Source: Pseudomonas sp. IAC-BECa141 (GTDB lineage Bacteria > Pseudomonadota > Gammaproteobacteria > Pseudomonadales > Pseudomonadaceae). Taken from it: DNA of 64,000 nucleotides. A program made the position numbers and the translations under genes. The stretch is from assembly GCF_020544405.1 (NCBI RefSeq), contig NZ_CP065410.1, positions 2,976,001-3,040,000 on the forward strand. The letters are read 5' to 3'. Under the pieces are notes generated by a model. The model saw only the letters and a list, made by a program, of their open reading frames with translations. It had not been told where the DNA came from and did not search any database. The stretch's first letter is position 1; each line of letters begins with the position of its first letter. This document shows, piece after piece, positions 26,668-36,240 of this stretch.

Positions 26668-28314
26668 ATGACACTCAGTCCTTTTGCGGGCAAACCGGCA
26701 CCGGCAGAACTGTTGGTCGACATCCCGCGACTGGTTACGGCGTATTACACCGGTCAACCCGACGCCTCGGTTTCCACCCAGCGCGTGGCGTTTGGCACCT
26801 CCGGGCACCGGGGTAGTTCCTTTGATTTGAGTTTCAACGAGTGGCACGTTTTGGCCATCAGCCAGGCGATCTGCCTGTATCGCGAAGCCCAGGGCATCAC
26901 CGGGCCGCTGTTTGTCGGTATCGACACGCATGCGCTGTCGACTCCAGCCGGGGCCAGCGCGCTGGAAGTGCTGGCGGCCAATGGCGTGACCGTGATGATT
27001 GCCGAAGGTGATGAGTACACGCCGACCCCGGCAGTCTCCCACGCCATTCTTTGCTACAACCGTGGTCGTACTACCGGCCTGGCCGACGGTATTGTCATCA
27101 CCCCGTCGCACAACCCGCCACAAAGCGGTGGCTACAAGTACAACCCAACCAACGGCGGCCCGGCCGACACCCACATCACCAAGTGGATCGAAGCCAAGGC
27201 CAACGAACTGCTGGCCAACAAACTGGCCGGCGTCAAACGCATCAGCTACGAGCAAGCGCTCAAGGCCCAAACCACCCATCGTCACGACTACGTCAACACA
27301 TACGTGGCCGACCTGATCAACGTCATCGATTTCGATGCCATTCGCGGTGCCAAGCTGCGTCTTGGCGTCGATCCTCTGGGCGGAGCTGGGGTGCGTTACT
27401 GGTCGGCGATTGCCGAGCACTATCGCCTGGACCTGGACGTGGTGAACAAGGAAGTCGATTCGACGTTCCGCTTCATGACCGTCGACTGGGACGGCCAGAT
27501 CCGCATGGACCCATCGTCCAGCCATGCCATGCAAGGCCTGATCGGTCTGAAGGAGCGTTTTGACGTGGCCTTCGCCTGCGACCCGGATCACGACCGTCAC
27601 GGCATCGTCACGCCATCCGGCGGTCTGCTGGCACCGAACAACTACCTGGCGGTGTCGATCGACTACCTGTTCCAGAACCGTCCGCAATGGCGTGCCGACG
27701 CAGCCGTGGGCAAAACCGTGGTCAGCAGCGGTCTGATCGATCGCGTGGCCAAGCGTCTGGGCCGTCGTCTGTACGAAGTGCCGGTAGGTTTCAAATGGTT
27801 CGCCGATGGCCTGTTCGACGGCTCGCTGGGTTTTGGCGGCGAAGAAAGCGCCGGCGCCTCGTTCCTGCGCAAGGATGGCGGTGTCTGGAGCACCGACAAG
27901 GACGGTCTGATTCCGGCCCTGTTGGCCGCTGAAATGACAGCCCGTACCGGTCGCGACCCAAGTCAGGCCTACCGTGCACTGACTGATGAACTGGGCGAAC
28001 CGTTCTCGGTGCGTGTCGACGCCAAGGCCAATCCGGAACAGAAAGCGCTGCTGAGCAAGCTGTCGCCAGAGCAGGTCACCTCGACCGAACTGGCGGGCGA
28101 GAAGATCCAGAGTATTCTCAGCAAGGCTCCAGGCAACGATCAGGCCATTGGCGGCCTGAAAGTGATGACCGAAAACGGCTGGTTCGCTGCGCGTCCTTCG
28201 GGCACCGAAGACATCTACAAAATCTACGCCGAAAGTTTCATCGGCGACGCCCACCTCAAGCAACTGGTGGCTGAAGCGCAAACCCTGGTAGACGGTGCGA
28301 TCAGCGCTAAATAA
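26668..28314 (+). CDS. pgm: Phosphoglucomutase (alpha-D-glucose-specific)
   Basis: A 548-residue enzyme interconverting glucose 1-phosphate and glucose 6-phosphate in the cytoplasm, for glycogen, trehalose and cell-surface sugar supply. Motifs: active-site phosphoserine S147 in [12 protein letters not shown], metal loop DPDHDRHG, sugar loop [10 protein letters not shown] and phosphate loop [10 protein letters not shown]. Length matches E. coli Pgm (546). It stands alone: promoter in the 76 bases after the MocR gene, strong terminator after the stop. Confidence 0.96.
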   Translation: MTLSPFAGKPAPAELLVDIPRLVTAYYTGQPDASVSTQRVAFGTSGHRGSSFDLSFNEWHVLAISQAICLYREAQGITGPLFVGIDTHALSTPAGASALEVLAANGVTVMIAEGDEYTPTPAVSHAILCYNRGRTTGLADGIVITPSHNPPQSGGYKYNPTNGGPADTHITKWIEAKANELLANKLAGVKRISYEQALKAQTTHRHDYVNTYVADLINVIDFDAIRGAKLRLGVDPLGGAGVRYWSAIAEHYRLDLDVVNKEVDSTFRFMTVDWDGQIRMDPSSSHAMQGLIGLKERFDVAFACDPDHDRHGIVTPSGGLLAPNNYLAVSIDYLFQNRPQWRADAAVGKTVVSSGLIDRVAKRLGRRLYEVPVGFKWFADGLFDGSLGFGGEESAGASFLRKDGGVWSTDKDGLIPALLAAEMTARTGRDPSQAYRALTDELGEPFSVRVDAKANPEQKALLSKLSPEQVTSTELAGEKIQSILSKAPGNDQAIGGLKVMTENGWFAARPSGTEDIYKIYAESFIGDAHLKQLVAEAQTLVDGAISAK

Positions 28315-28327
28315 CGCCAGACAACGG

Positions 28328-28358
28328 AAAAGGGCGACCCTGAGGTCGCCCTTTTTTG
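28328..28358. terminator. Bidirectional rho-independent terminator
   Basis: GGGCGACC and GGTCGCCC with a short loop, preceded by AAAA and followed by TTTTTT. It serves pgm on the plus strand and, with the A-run reading as U, the pirin gene on the minus strand. Confidence 0.85.
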
Positions 28359-28375
28359 TGCCCGCGATTCGCCGG

Positions 28376-29071
28376 TCAGGCCAGGTCCACCAACACGATC
28401 TCGCTGTCTTCCAGCGCCGTGACGGTCAGCACCTGTTCATCAGCCACCGCCACACCGTCTCGAGCTTGTGCACGCAAGCCGTTGACTTCAATGACACCCG
28501 TCGCCGGAACCAGATACGCCCGACGTCCGGCATCGAGGCGGTATTCAGCCGTTTCTCCGGCCTTGACAGTGGCCGCCACCAAACGCGCGTCGGCGCGGAT
28601 GCGCAGGCTTTGATCGTCACCGTCCTTGCCGCTGGCGAGGGTCACGAAACCTTCGCGATCGCCTTTCGGGAACGGTTTGGCGCCCCAGGACGGCGGTGCG
28701 CCCGTTTCAGTTGGCAGAATCCAGATCTGGAAGATCTTGGTGTCCGTGGCTTCCAGGTTGTATTCGCTGTGGGCGATCCCGGTGCCGGCGCTCATCACTT
28801 GTACGTCGCCAGCCTCGGTGCGGCCCTTGTTGCCCAGGTTGTCCTGATGGCTGATCGCACCTTCACGCACGTAGGTGATTATTTCCATGTCGCGGTGCGG
28901 GTGAGTCGGGAAGCCCGTGCCGGCGGCAATGATGTCGTCGTTCCACACGCGCAGGTTGCCCCAGTTCATGCGTTGCGGATCGTAGTACTCGGCGAACGAA
29001 AAATGGTGATGGGCATCCAACCAGCCGTGATGGGCGCCGCCCAGCGAGCTGAAAGGTCTGAGTTCAAGCAT
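28376..29071 (-). CDS. Pirin family protein (YhhW-like)
   Basis: A 231-residue bicupin. Metal ligands are H57 and H59 in PTHPHRDMEI and H101 and E103 in GIAHSEYN, the same numbering as E. coli YhhW and human pirin. YhhW has quercetin 2,3-dioxygenase activity; in bacteria other pirins bind regulatory or metabolic partners. The C-terminal cupin has lost the ligands, as usual. GAGGAG precedes the ATG. It converges on pgm through the shared terminator. The 278-base spacer on the other side is AT-rich and includes dyads with ATCTATC and GATAGAT. Confidence 0.92.
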   Translation of the reverse strand: MLELRPFSSLGGAHHGWLDAHHHFSFAEYYDPQRMNWGNLRVWNDDIIAAGTGFPTHPHRDMEIITYVREGAISHQDNLGNKGRTEAGDVQVMSAGTGIAHSEYNLEATDTKIFQIWILPTETGAPPSWGAKPFPKGDREGFVTLASGKDGDDQSLRIRADARLVAATVKAGETAEYRLDAGRRAYLVPATGVIEVNGLRAQARDGVAVADEQVLTVTALEDSEIVLVDLA

Positions 29072-29349
29072 GATCGTCTCCTCAAAAGGTTCGTCATGGG
29101 GCGCGATGCCTGAGCCACGAAGCGAGACCGGTGATTGATGACAGGCATCATCTATCAGCCAAACATCGATAAAAAGCGTAAAAAGTGCGGCATTCCAATC
29201 GAATCGATAGATATTAATAAGGCTCGAAACCGTCTCATCCGACTTTCAATTCATCGCCTAAACCAATGACCTGTAAGCATTTCGCTAGAACAAAAAAGCA
29301 AATGCAGACACCATAGCTCCCAACAGCCTCACATCCGGAGTCCGTCAGC

Positions 29350-31824
29350 GTGGCGCAACACACCCCCGATCTTCCTCCCGAACTTCGTCCCCTGGCCGAG
29401 ATGCCTTGGTTCAAGCGCCTGGCTGCGCGTTTCCTTGGGCACGGCCTGACGCAACTGCGCGCCCAGCACCGGGCTTCGTGGTTGCACGGCCAGGCCGACG
29501 GCTTTCGCAGCGGACATACTGCCGGCGTGGATTACGGGTACAAGGAAGGCAAGGCTGACGGGCTGGAAGAGGGCCGGCAGGTTTTGTTGATCCGCGACAG
29601 CCGCAACACCGAGCATCGCCCGCCGGGTATCGACAATCACCTGTTCGACGACTGGCGCCTGCCGCTCAGCGCAGAACTGAAAAAGCGCATGAAAGCCGAC
29701 GTCGCGCGCCTGCTGCCAGCCCACGCCCAGCCAAGCGTTGCGCAATGGAAGATGATTTTCAGCGATACCCCGTCAACTTCGGTGATTGCCGGTGCTGGAG
29801 CCGGCAAGTCGACTACGCTGGTCCTGCGGATCCTGCTGCTGACCCATTACCTCGGCTTTGAGCTCGATTCAATGACCGTGGTGACTTTCACTCGCGAGTC
29901 GCGCAAGGACTTCATCAACAAGATGATCGAACTGTTCGCGTTATGGGGCCGGGCACTCAGTCAAAAAGCTGCGAAAGACCTGGTGCGCACCTTCCACTCG
30001 CGAATCCTGCCGATGATCCGCAGCCTGCCGGGATTCGAGCGCTTGCAGGCATTCGAAAACCTCAGCCACCGCGCGCAGCCGGGTGACGAAGACGTCGACA
30101 GCAATCCATTTGATCTGCGCATCAACGACGCGCAACGCCAGCAGCTGAACGCTTGCTACCACCGTCTCTACAACGAAGACCCGCGCTTCGCGCAATTGAT
30201 CCAACCGTTGTCCCGCCACGCCTTGCAACTCAAGGAACTGGAGCGCGATCACCCGGACGTGCAGAAGCGCGTCGCTGTAACGGAACTCGCGGCCCGACGG
30301 GATGAAGAGTTGTGCGACATGATCGAGGACATGTGGCTTCGCGCCGGCGCCTGGCCGATCAAGGGCATCGAGCCGAGCCGCCAGACATTCGAAATCAACG
30401 GCGCGTCGTTCCATTGCCACGGCTATATTCCGAGTCTGGATGCTTGGGTTGTACTGGGTTTCGATCCTCGGGAAAACCCGCAGGTCTGCCGTCCCAACGC
30501 CAAGCTGACGGTTCGTGCAGAGTGGGCAGTCAAGCGCACCCTGTTTCAAGCTTTCTGTCGCAAGCCATTGATTTGGCTGGATAGTTATGAATCCTCAAGG
30601 CGCTTGTTGGCCACGCTTGCAGGTGATGTCAGCGCCGGTCCGGGCTTCGACTACAAGGTCAAGGGTGAGCTGGCGTCCGCGCCGTTGCTCGACTGTTTTG
30701 TCGCCGCCGCAGGTTTCATCGAGAACCTGGGGCTCGACGTACCTGACGCCGTCGGCCGCATGAGTTTCGCCAAGGACGATCCGGACAGGTTTTTCTTCGA
30801 GGCCCTGAGTCTGTTTTGGCGCGCTCTGGAAGATCACCTTCTGGATCAGAAGCCGCCGATCATGACCTATAACCGGATGTTCGCGCTGTTCAGCGAGCAC
30901 TCACCGGAAAACCTCAAACTGCTCAGCGATGAGCTGCTGCGCCCGATGTCGCACCTGATGATTGATGAGTTCCAGGACGTTTCGCCGCAGATCGTTTCGT
31001 GGATTCGTGCCAGCCTCTTGGAAATCCGCAGCCGCGGCCCGGCCATGCACGTCGGGCGAGGCGCGCAGCGATCGTCTCTGCTTTGCGTGGGCGACGACTG
31101 GCAATCGATCTACGGCTGGCGCGGCAGTTCGCCGAGTTACTTCATGGAATTCAACAAGGAGTTCCCGTCGCCGAGCACGACCCGTGTAATGCTCAGTGAC
31201 AACTATCGCAGTCATCAGCACATCATCGACGCGGCAGAACACATCGTTCGTGCCGCGCCCGCGATCCCGGGCAAGAAGGCAAAAGCCAGCGGCGAGGAGA
31301 AGCCGTTGCAGCCCGTCAACGTGCTGGAGCGCGACGATCAGGCACTCGGCCAGCGTCTGGCAGAACACTATCGAAACGGCGATTCAATCCTGATGCTCTA
31401 TCGAAAAAGTAGCGATAAGTCATTGATAGAGCAGCATATTCAATCTGTAGTTAATGTGGATTCGAGCTTGCCTTACGAAGCGCGACGCCTGAAACAATTG
31501 ACCTATCACAGCGCCAAAGGCCTGCAGGCCGACGCGGTCTTCCTGTTGGGTGATTGCCAGCACATGACCAGTTCCCCCTACAAGAATCAGGTCTATCGCA
31601 TGGCCGGACTCGGCAAGGCTGGTGACAGCGAGCCGTACGACAGCGCGCAAAAAGACGAAATCCTGCGCCTGGCCTATGTCGGCATCACCCGCGCAGTCAG
31701 CCATTGCTACTGGTATGTCGAGCCTCAGGACAGTCAGGCGGTGAATATGCCTCGGGCTTCGGACCGGGTAACCAAGGGCAAACCGTTCTTCATCGATCAT
31801 CGGCCAGAGAAGAAAACGGCCTGA
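29350..31824 (+). CDS. UvrD/helicase IV-like superfamily 1 DNA helicase
   Basis: An 824-residue protein. Residues 1-90 are a helical, Gly-spaced lead-in (HTAGVDYGYKEGKADGLEEG). Helicase motifs: Walker A GAGAGKST with K153, motif II DEFQD at 539-543, motif III VGDDWQSIYGWRGSS, motif V LTYHSAKGLQADAV and motif VI YVGITRAVSHCYW. A region near residues 350-420 (FEINGASFHCHGYIPSLD then RAEWAVKRTL) resembles the nuclease-like insertion seen in helicase IV relatives. It would unwind DNA with 3'-to-5' polarity. The start is GTG at 29350 with CCGGAG upstream. It has no partner gene and is closed by its own terminator. Confidence 0.9.
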   Translation: MAQHTPDLPPELRPLAEMPWFKRLAARFLGHGLTQLRAQHRASWLHGQADGFRSGHTAGVDYGYKEGKADGLEEGRQVLLIRDSRNTEHRPPGIDNHLFDDWRLPLSAELKKRMKADVARLLPAHAQPSVAQWKMIFSDTPSTSVIAGAGAGKSTTLVLRILLLTHYLGFELDSMTVVTFTRESRKDFINKMIELFALWGRALSQKAAKDLVRTFHSRILPMIRSLPGFERLQAFENLSHRAQPGDEDVDSNPFDLRINDAQRQQLNACYHRLYNEDPRFAQLIQPLSRHALQLKELERDHPDVQKRVAVTELAARRDEELCDMIEDMWLRAGAWPIKGIEPSRQTFEINGASFHCHGYIPSLDAWVVLGFDPRENPQVCRPNAKLTVRAEWAVKRTLFQAFCRKPLIWLDSYESSRRLLATLAGDVSAGPGFDYKVKGELASAPLLDCFVAAAGFIENLGLDVPDAVGRMSFAKDDPDRFFFEALSLFWRALEDHLLDQKPPIMTYNRMFALFSEHSPENLKLLSDELLRPMSHLMIDEFQDVSPQIVSWIRASLLEIRSRGPAMHVGRGAQRSSLLCVGDDWQSIYGWRGSSPSYFMEFNKEFPSPSTTRVMLSDNYRSHQHIIDAAEHIVRAAPAIPGKKAKASGEEKPLQPVNVLERDDQALGQRLAEHYRNGDSILMLYRKSSDKSLIEQHIQSVVNVDSSLPYEARRLKQLTYHSAKGLQADAVFLLGDCQHMTSSPYKNQVYRMAGLGKAGDSEPYDSAQKDEILRLAYVGITRAVSHCYWYVEPQDSQAVNMPRASDRVTKGKPFFIDHRPEKKTA

Positions 31825-31836
31825 ATTTGGCGCCCA

Positions 31837-31867
31837 TAAAAAAGCCCGCATAAGCGGGCTTTTTTAT
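31837..31867. terminator. Bidirectional rho-independent terminator
   Basis: AAAAAAGCCCGC-ATAA-GCGGGCTTTTTT: a 12-bp stem including the A/T arms. It ends the helicase gene and, on the minus strand, the DUF1652 gene whose stop is at 31882. Confidence 0.85.
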
Positions 31868-31881
31868 TTTAAATCAGCAAG

Positions 31882-32154
31882 TTATGCGTAACTCTTGAGA
31901 GATTCAGGAGGAATGAAAGCCTCCAGCTCATCCTCCACAGCTTCGATTATTCGCTCCACATCCGCCGCATTCATCACCGTGGCACAGGGAATGCCGGCGA
32001 TCGCGATCAGGGTTTCGCCGCTGGCCCGATCGAACAGGCGGGCGACCAGGCTGCCGGGCGCATCCATGGTCGCCTCGAAACCCATTGGATGAAAATGCCA
32101 GCGCATCAGCTGGCAAGCATTGGGGAACGTGACCTTGCTTGACCCTTTATTCAT
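31882..32154 (-). CDS. DUF1652 family protein
   Basis: A 90-residue cytoplasmic protein, short and acidic, with the DUF1652 pattern: CQLMRWHFHPMGFEATMDAP, a Gly/Ser turn, then SGETLIAIAGIPCATVMNAA and an acidic helix at the end (VEDELEAFIPP). The family is Pseudomonas-specific and of unknown role. The start at 32154 has GGCGGG upstream; in-frame ATGs further out would add a hydrophilic tail. Single gene, convergent with the helicase. Confidence 0.85.
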   Translation of the reverse strand: MNKGSSKVTFPNACQLMRWHFHPMGFEATMDAPGSLVARLFDRASGETLIAIAGIPCATVMNAADVERIIEAVEDELEAFIPPESLKSYA

Positions 32155-32417
32155 GTGTTGCCCGCCTTCTTCATCGAGCGCTTCCGTTTGCTCATGGTAG
32201 GTGGGAAGAGCCTTCATTGGCCCAACCGGTGATTGCCTTAAAAGTAGCATCTGAATGTGAATTTCCTGTGAGAATTTTCAGTTCATTTAGCGATTGCGCG
32301 GACTTTTTTGATGTAAGTCACGGTTCACTCCAATCGTCGCCAAAATGCCATCACGGTCGGGTTATTGATGCAGCGCCAGAAGTTGGGCAAGCTCGGTTCT
32401 TTTTCCAAGAGTCCCTT

Positions 32418-33233
32418 ATGCACGCCGATGATGACGGCCCGGAACAGACCCGGGCCACGGCCGAAACGGTCATGCGCTATCACCTGTGCTGGAAACACCG
32501 GGACCTGGATGGCGTGATGGCGCTGTACCACCCGGACATCCAGTACAACGATTTCTTCCAGAACCGCGTGCTTGGCCTCGACGAGTTGCGCGAGTACGTC
32601 CGGGTCAGCATGCCGCGTGAATCCGACGAAGCGCTGGAACATTGCGACCGCATCCGCATCGACGGCAATACCGCGTTCATTCAATACGAAGTGACGTTGC
32701 GCGGCGGTAACGGGCTAGTGTCGTTTCGGTCCAGCGAAGCGATCACGGTCAAGGACGGTCAGATCTGGCGGGTCAACGAATATGCCTCGCTGGTGCGCGA
32801 ACAGGCCGACAGCCCGACGGCAAGCAGCCAGCGCCCGGCCGTGAGTCGGCTGGGTTTGTCGCCGCGCCAGTTGAGCTTCATGGCCGATGACTTGCAGCAG
32901 TATTTTCAAAGTCAGCAGCCTTATCTCGACCCCGAACTCGACCTGCAACGGGTGGCGAAGGAGTGCGGGTACAGCCGCAACCAGATTTCCTATTTGCTGA
33001 ATCAGGTGTTGGGGCAAAGCTTCTACCGCTACGTCAATCAGGCGCGGCTGCAACATCTATTGCGGTCGCTGGACAACGCTGCTGCGCCGCTGCGCATCGA
33101 CGAACTGGCCTTCGCCGCCGGTTTCAATTCGCTGTCGGCGTTCTATAGCTGCTTTCGCCAGCACACCGGCCAGTCGCCCAAGGCCTACGCGAAGCAAATT
33201 TCTTTGCGGACACGCGCGCAAGACAATTCCTGA
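32418..33233 (+). CDS. AraC-family regulator with SnoaL/NTF2-like sensor domain
   Basis: A 271-residue regulator. Residues about 10-130 match an NTF2/SnoaL barrel (ETVMRYHLCWKHRDLDGVMA and FIQYEVTLRGGNGLVSFRSS), a likely ligand pocket. The C-terminal 110 residues hold two HTHs: LQRVAKECGYSRNQISYLLN and ELAFAAGFNSLSAFYSCFRQ, ending TGQSPKAYAK. The start is ATG at 32418, preceding the family motif. It is 51 bases upstream of the oxidoreductase and on the same strand, so it probably controls the polyamine-type genes that follow. Confidence 0.9.
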   Translation: MHADDDGPEQTRATAETVMRYHLCWKHRDLDGVMALYHPDIQYNDFFQNRVLGLDELREYVRVSMPRESDEALEHCDRIRIDGNTAFIQYEVTLRGGNGLVSFRSSEAITVKDGQIWRVNEYASLVREQADSPTASSQRPAVSRLGLSPRQLSFMADDLQQYFQSQQPYLDPELDLQRVAKECGYSRNQISYLLNQVLGQSFYRYVNQARLQHLLRSLDNAAAPLRIDELAFAAGFNSLSAFYSCFRQHTGQSPKAYAKQISLRTRAQDNS

Positions 33234-33284
33234 GTTCTGCCTCTAGGATCGACGCCATCGAAACCTGGATTGGCGGAGTCTTGC

Positions 33285-34691
33285 ATGCCGGCGTGGCGCA
33301 CTATCAGTTTGTGGATGGACCAACTCGACGAGCCGCTGACCGCGCGTGCGTCGCTTGCGCAGGACCTGGACGTCGACGTGGCGATCATCGGCGCCGGTTA
33401 CACCGGGTTGTGGACTGCGTACTACCTGAAACAACAGGCGCCGAGCCTGAACATCGCCATCATCGAGGCGCAAACCGCAGGCTTCGGTGCGTCCGGCCGC
33501 AATGGCGGCTGGTTGATGGGCAATCTGCTGGGGGAAGATCGCCTGCTGGCAGGGCTGTCGCCGCAACAACGCCGCGCTTCTTACGACTTGCTGCACGGCA
33601 TTCCGGATGAGGTGGCGACTGTCCTCGAACGCGAAGGCATCGACTGCGATTACCGCAAAGGCGGGGTGCTGTACTGCGCCGCGCGCTATCCCGAGCAGGA
33701 AGTCAGTCTTCGCGATTACCTGAAAAAACTCCACGCCCAGGGACTGACCGACGACGATTACCGCTGGCTCAGCCCCGAACAGCTGGCGCAGCAGCTGCGC
33801 CTCGCCAAACCTTACGGCGGCATCTTCGCGCCACATGTGGCGACCATTCACCCGGCAAAACTGGTGCGGGGCCTGGCGCGAGCCGTCGAAAGCATGGGGG
33901 TGAAGATTTACGAAAACAGCCCGGTGACCCATTGGCAGGCCGGCAGCCTGCGCACCGACAAGGCCAGCGTGCGCAGCCGCTGGATCGTTCCGGCGATCGA
34001 AGGGTATTCGGTCACGCTGCCACCGCTGGGCCGTTATCAATTACCGGTACAGAGCCTGATCGTCGCCACCGAGCCGTTGTCCGCCGCGACCTGGGACGCG
34101 ATCGGCCTCAGTCGGGGCCAGGCTTTCAGCGAGTTCAGCCGTCAGGTCACTTACGGCCAGCGCAGCGCTGATAACCGGCTGATCTTCGGCGCCCGTGGCG
34201 GCTATCAATTCGCCGGCAAGCTGCGCCACAACTTCGACCTGACCCGCGATGAAGTCGAGCAGCGCCGCTACCTGTTCGGCGAGCTGTTCCCTCAACTGAA
34301 AAACGTTCAGATCACCCACGCCTGGGGCGGCAATCTCGGCATGTCCCGGCATTTCAAACCGCACATGCTCTGTGATCGGGCCAACGGCATCGCGCTGTCT
34401 GGCGGCTATGGCGGGGAGGGTGTCGGCGCTTCCAACCTGGGCGGGCGGACGCTTGCGGATCTGATTCTCGAGCGCGACACCGAGCTGACACATCAACCGT
34501 GGGTGCTGCCCGACGGCGGGATCCACGCACTGCGAGCCTGGGAGCCGGAGCCGTGCCGCTGGCTCGGCTACAACGCGATCATCAAAAGCTTTGTCCACGA
34601 AGATCAGACCCTGGCCAACCCGGCGACCGCGCCCTGGCGGCGCAAGCTTGCCAGCCGCGTGGCCGGGTTCATGGAAGGTTTCATGCACTGA
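33285..34691 (+). CDS. FAD-dependent amine oxidoreductase (PuuB/DadA-like)
   Basis: A 468-residue enzyme of the DAO family. The FAD motif VDVAIIGAGYTGLWTAYYLK lies near residue 36, followed by the acidic E in IIEAQTAGFGASGRNGGW, a mark of gamma-glutamylputrescine oxidase and related enzymes. The C-terminal FAD loop reads GIALSGGYGGEGVGASNLGG. The start is ATG at 33285 with GGCGGAG upstream. It likely oxidises an amine, for example a polyamine derivative, giving an aldehyde, ammonia and hydrogen peroxide. Context with a polyamine-binding protein two genes on supports this; the exact substrate is not shown. Confidence 0.88.
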   Translation: MPAWRTISLWMDQLDEPLTARASLAQDLDVDVAIIGAGYTGLWTAYYLKQQAPSLNIAIIEAQTAGFGASGRNGGWLMGNLLGEDRLLAGLSPQQRRASYDLLHGIPDEVATVLEREGIDCDYRKGGVLYCAARYPEQEVSLRDYLKKLHAQGLTDDDYRWLSPEQLAQQLRLAKPYGGIFAPHVATIHPAKLVRGLARAVESMGVKIYENSPVTHWQAGSLRTDKASVRSRWIVPAIEGYSVTLPPLGRYQLPVQSLIVATEPLSAATWDAIGLSRGQAFSEFSRQVTYGQRSADNRLIFGARGGYQFAGKLRHNFDLTRDEVEQRRYLFGELFPQLKNVQITHAWGGNLGMSRHFKPHMLCDRANGIALSGGYGGEGVGASNLGGRTLADLILERDTELTHQPWVLPDGGIHALRAWEPEPCRWLGYNAIIKSFVHEDQTLANPATAPWRRKLASRVAGFMEGFMH

Positions 34692-34720
34692 ACGTTGTTT
34701 ATCAAGAGACAGGTAACGCC

Positions 34721-35065
34721 ATGAGCATCACCCAATTCAAGAACACCGCCACGTTGCAACTGGATGAGTCCAACCCGGTGGCCGTGCCGCTCGGCACGCC
34801 GGTGGCGATTGCCTCGACCACCAGCGTCGAGCGCGATGACGGCGTTGAAACCGGCGTCTGGGAATGCACGCCCGGTCGCTGGCGGCGGCAGATCACCGCT
34901 CAGGAGTTCTGCCATTTCATTTCCGGTCGCTGCACGTTCACCCCGGACGACGGCGGCGAAACCCTGCACATACAAGGTGGCGACGCGCTGATGTTGCCGG
35001 CCAATACGCTCGGGATCTGGGACATCGAGGAAACCGTACGCAAGACCTATGTCCTGATTTTCTGA
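34721..35065 (+). CDS. Cupin-domain protein (EutQ/DUF861-like)
   Basis: A 114-residue small cupin: VWECTPGRWRRQITAQEFCH, FISGRCTFTPDDGGETLHIQ, then DALMLPANTLGIWDIEETVR. The pattern W-E-x-TPG is the mark of DUF861 cupins found beside amine-oxidase genes in Pseudomonas. The metal ligands are not clear (one His in EFCHF). It begins 29 bases after the oxidoreductase with CAAGAGA upstream, so it is co-transcribed. Role unknown; an accessory or sensor in amine metabolism is likely. Confidence 0.85.
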   Translation: MSITQFKNTATLQLDESNPVAVPLGTPVAIASTTSVERDDGVETGVWECTPGRWRRQITAQEFCHFISGRCTFTPDDGGETLHIQGGDALMLPANTLGIWDIEETVRKTYVLIF

Positions 35066-35121
35066 CGCTTTGATCCTTTTGATTGCCTGCCAACAACAAT
35101 AGTCAACACAGGAATCGATCC

Positions 35122-36207
35122 ATGATCCGAAAGACCCTCGCACTCGCACCCTTGATGCTCGCCGTCTCCCTCGCTCAGGCGGCGGATACGGTCAAGGTTT
35201 ACAACTGGTCCGACTACATCGCGCCGGACACCGCCAAGAACTTCGAAAAGGCCAGTGGCATTGGCGTTACCTACGACGTCTACGACAGCAACGAAACCCT
35301 TGATGGCAAGCTGATGACCGGCAAATCCGGTTACGACGTGGTGTTTCCGTCCAACCACTTCATGGCGCGGCAGATCGAGGGCGGGGCGCTGAAGAAGCTC
35401 GACAAGAGCCAGTTGCCGAACTGGAAGAACCTCAACCCGGTGTTGCTCAAGGCCTTGCAGACCAACGATCCGGGCAACGAACACGGCTTTCCGTACCTGT
35501 GGGGCAGCACAGGCATCGGCTACAACATCGCCAAGGTCAAGGCCGTGCTGGGTGATAACGCGCCAGTGGACTCCTGGGACTTGATCTTCAAACCCGAATA
35601 CATGGAAAAGCTGCAGAAGTGTGGTGTCGCGATCCTCGACAACGGCCCGGAACTGCTGCCGGCAGCGCTCAACTACCTGGGTTTGCCGCATCACAGCAAG
35701 AACCCCGAGGACTACAAGAAAGCTGAAGCGCTGCTGATGAAAGTGCGGCCGTATGTCAGCTATTTCCATTCTTCGAAGTACACCAGCGACTTGGCCAATG
35801 GCGACATTTGCGTGGCCGTCGGTTTCTCCGGCGACATCCTGCAAGCGGAAAATCGTGCCAAAGAGGCGAAGAACGGCATCGAAATCGGCTACGAGATTCC
35901 CAAGGAAGGCGCCGCGATCTGGTTCGACATGGTCGCCATGCCCGCGGATGCGCCGGACGAGAAGGCCGGCTACGCCTTCATGAACTACCTGCTGCAGCCC
36001 GACGTGATGGCCGGCATCAGCAACTACGTGCATTACGCCAATGGCAACGAACAGGCTGACAGCCTGATCGATCCGGCGATCAAAAATGACACCAAGATTT
36101 ATCCGAGCCCGGAAATGATGGGCAAACTGTTCGCACTGGAGGCGATGCCACTGAACATCGACCGGATCCGCACGCGGGTGTGGAACAAGATTCGCACCGG
36201 CAGCTGA
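35122..36207 (+). CDS. Polyamine ABC-transporter substrate-binding protein (PotF/SpuD-like)
   Basis: A 361-residue periplasmic protein. A signal peptide of about 20 residues (RKTLALAPLMLAVSLAQAAD) precedes KVYNWSDYIAPDTAKNFEKA, a fixed start of PotD/PotF proteins. Residues lining the site include YDVVFPSNHF and the C-terminal WNKIRTGS. PotF, SpuD and SpuE bind putrescine or spermidine. No ATPase or permease follows; the gene is closed by a long palindrome, so it must rely on a transporter encoded elsewhere or serve sensing. The start is ATG at 35122. Confidence 0.92.
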   Translation: MIRKTLALAPLMLAVSLAQAADTVKVYNWSDYIAPDTAKNFEKASGIGVTYDVYDSNETLDGKLMTGKSGYDVVFPSNHFMARQIEGGALKKLDKSQLPNWKNLNPVLLKALQTNDPGNEHGFPYLWGSTGIGYNIAKVKAVLGDNAPVDSWDLIFKPEYMEKLQKCGVAILDNGPELLPAALNYLGLPHHSKNPEDYKKAEALLMKVRPYVSYFHSSKYTSDLANGDICVAVGFSGDILQAENRAKEAKNGIEIGYEIPKEGAAIWFDMVAMPADAPDEKAGYAFMNYLLQPDVMAGISNYVHYANGNEQADSLIDPAIKNDTKIYPSPEMMGKLFALEAMPLNIDRIRTRVWNKIRTGS

Positions 36208-36214
36208 AGAAAAC

Positions 36215-36240
36215 AGGCGAGGGCGGTACCGCCCTCGCCT
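36215..36240. terminator. Perfect 26-bp palindrome after the polyamine-binding gene
   Basis: AGGCGAGGGCGGT-ACCGCCCTCGCCT is a 13-bp perfect inverted repeat with no loop, eight bases after the stop codon. No T-tract follows on the plus strand; a weak one (TGTTTTC) follows on the minus strand. Terminator or mRNA 3'-end stabiliser; not certain. Confidence 0.5.

Noticed and set aside
29350..31824. Helicase as part of a phage-defence island
   Set aside because: No nuclease, protease or toxin partner, no integrase and no repeats are beside it; flanks are ordinary metabolic genes.
36215..36240. An attachment or recombination site
   Set aside because: The palindrome is perfect but single; no direct repeats, integrase or tRNA lie nearby, so a transcript end is simpler.
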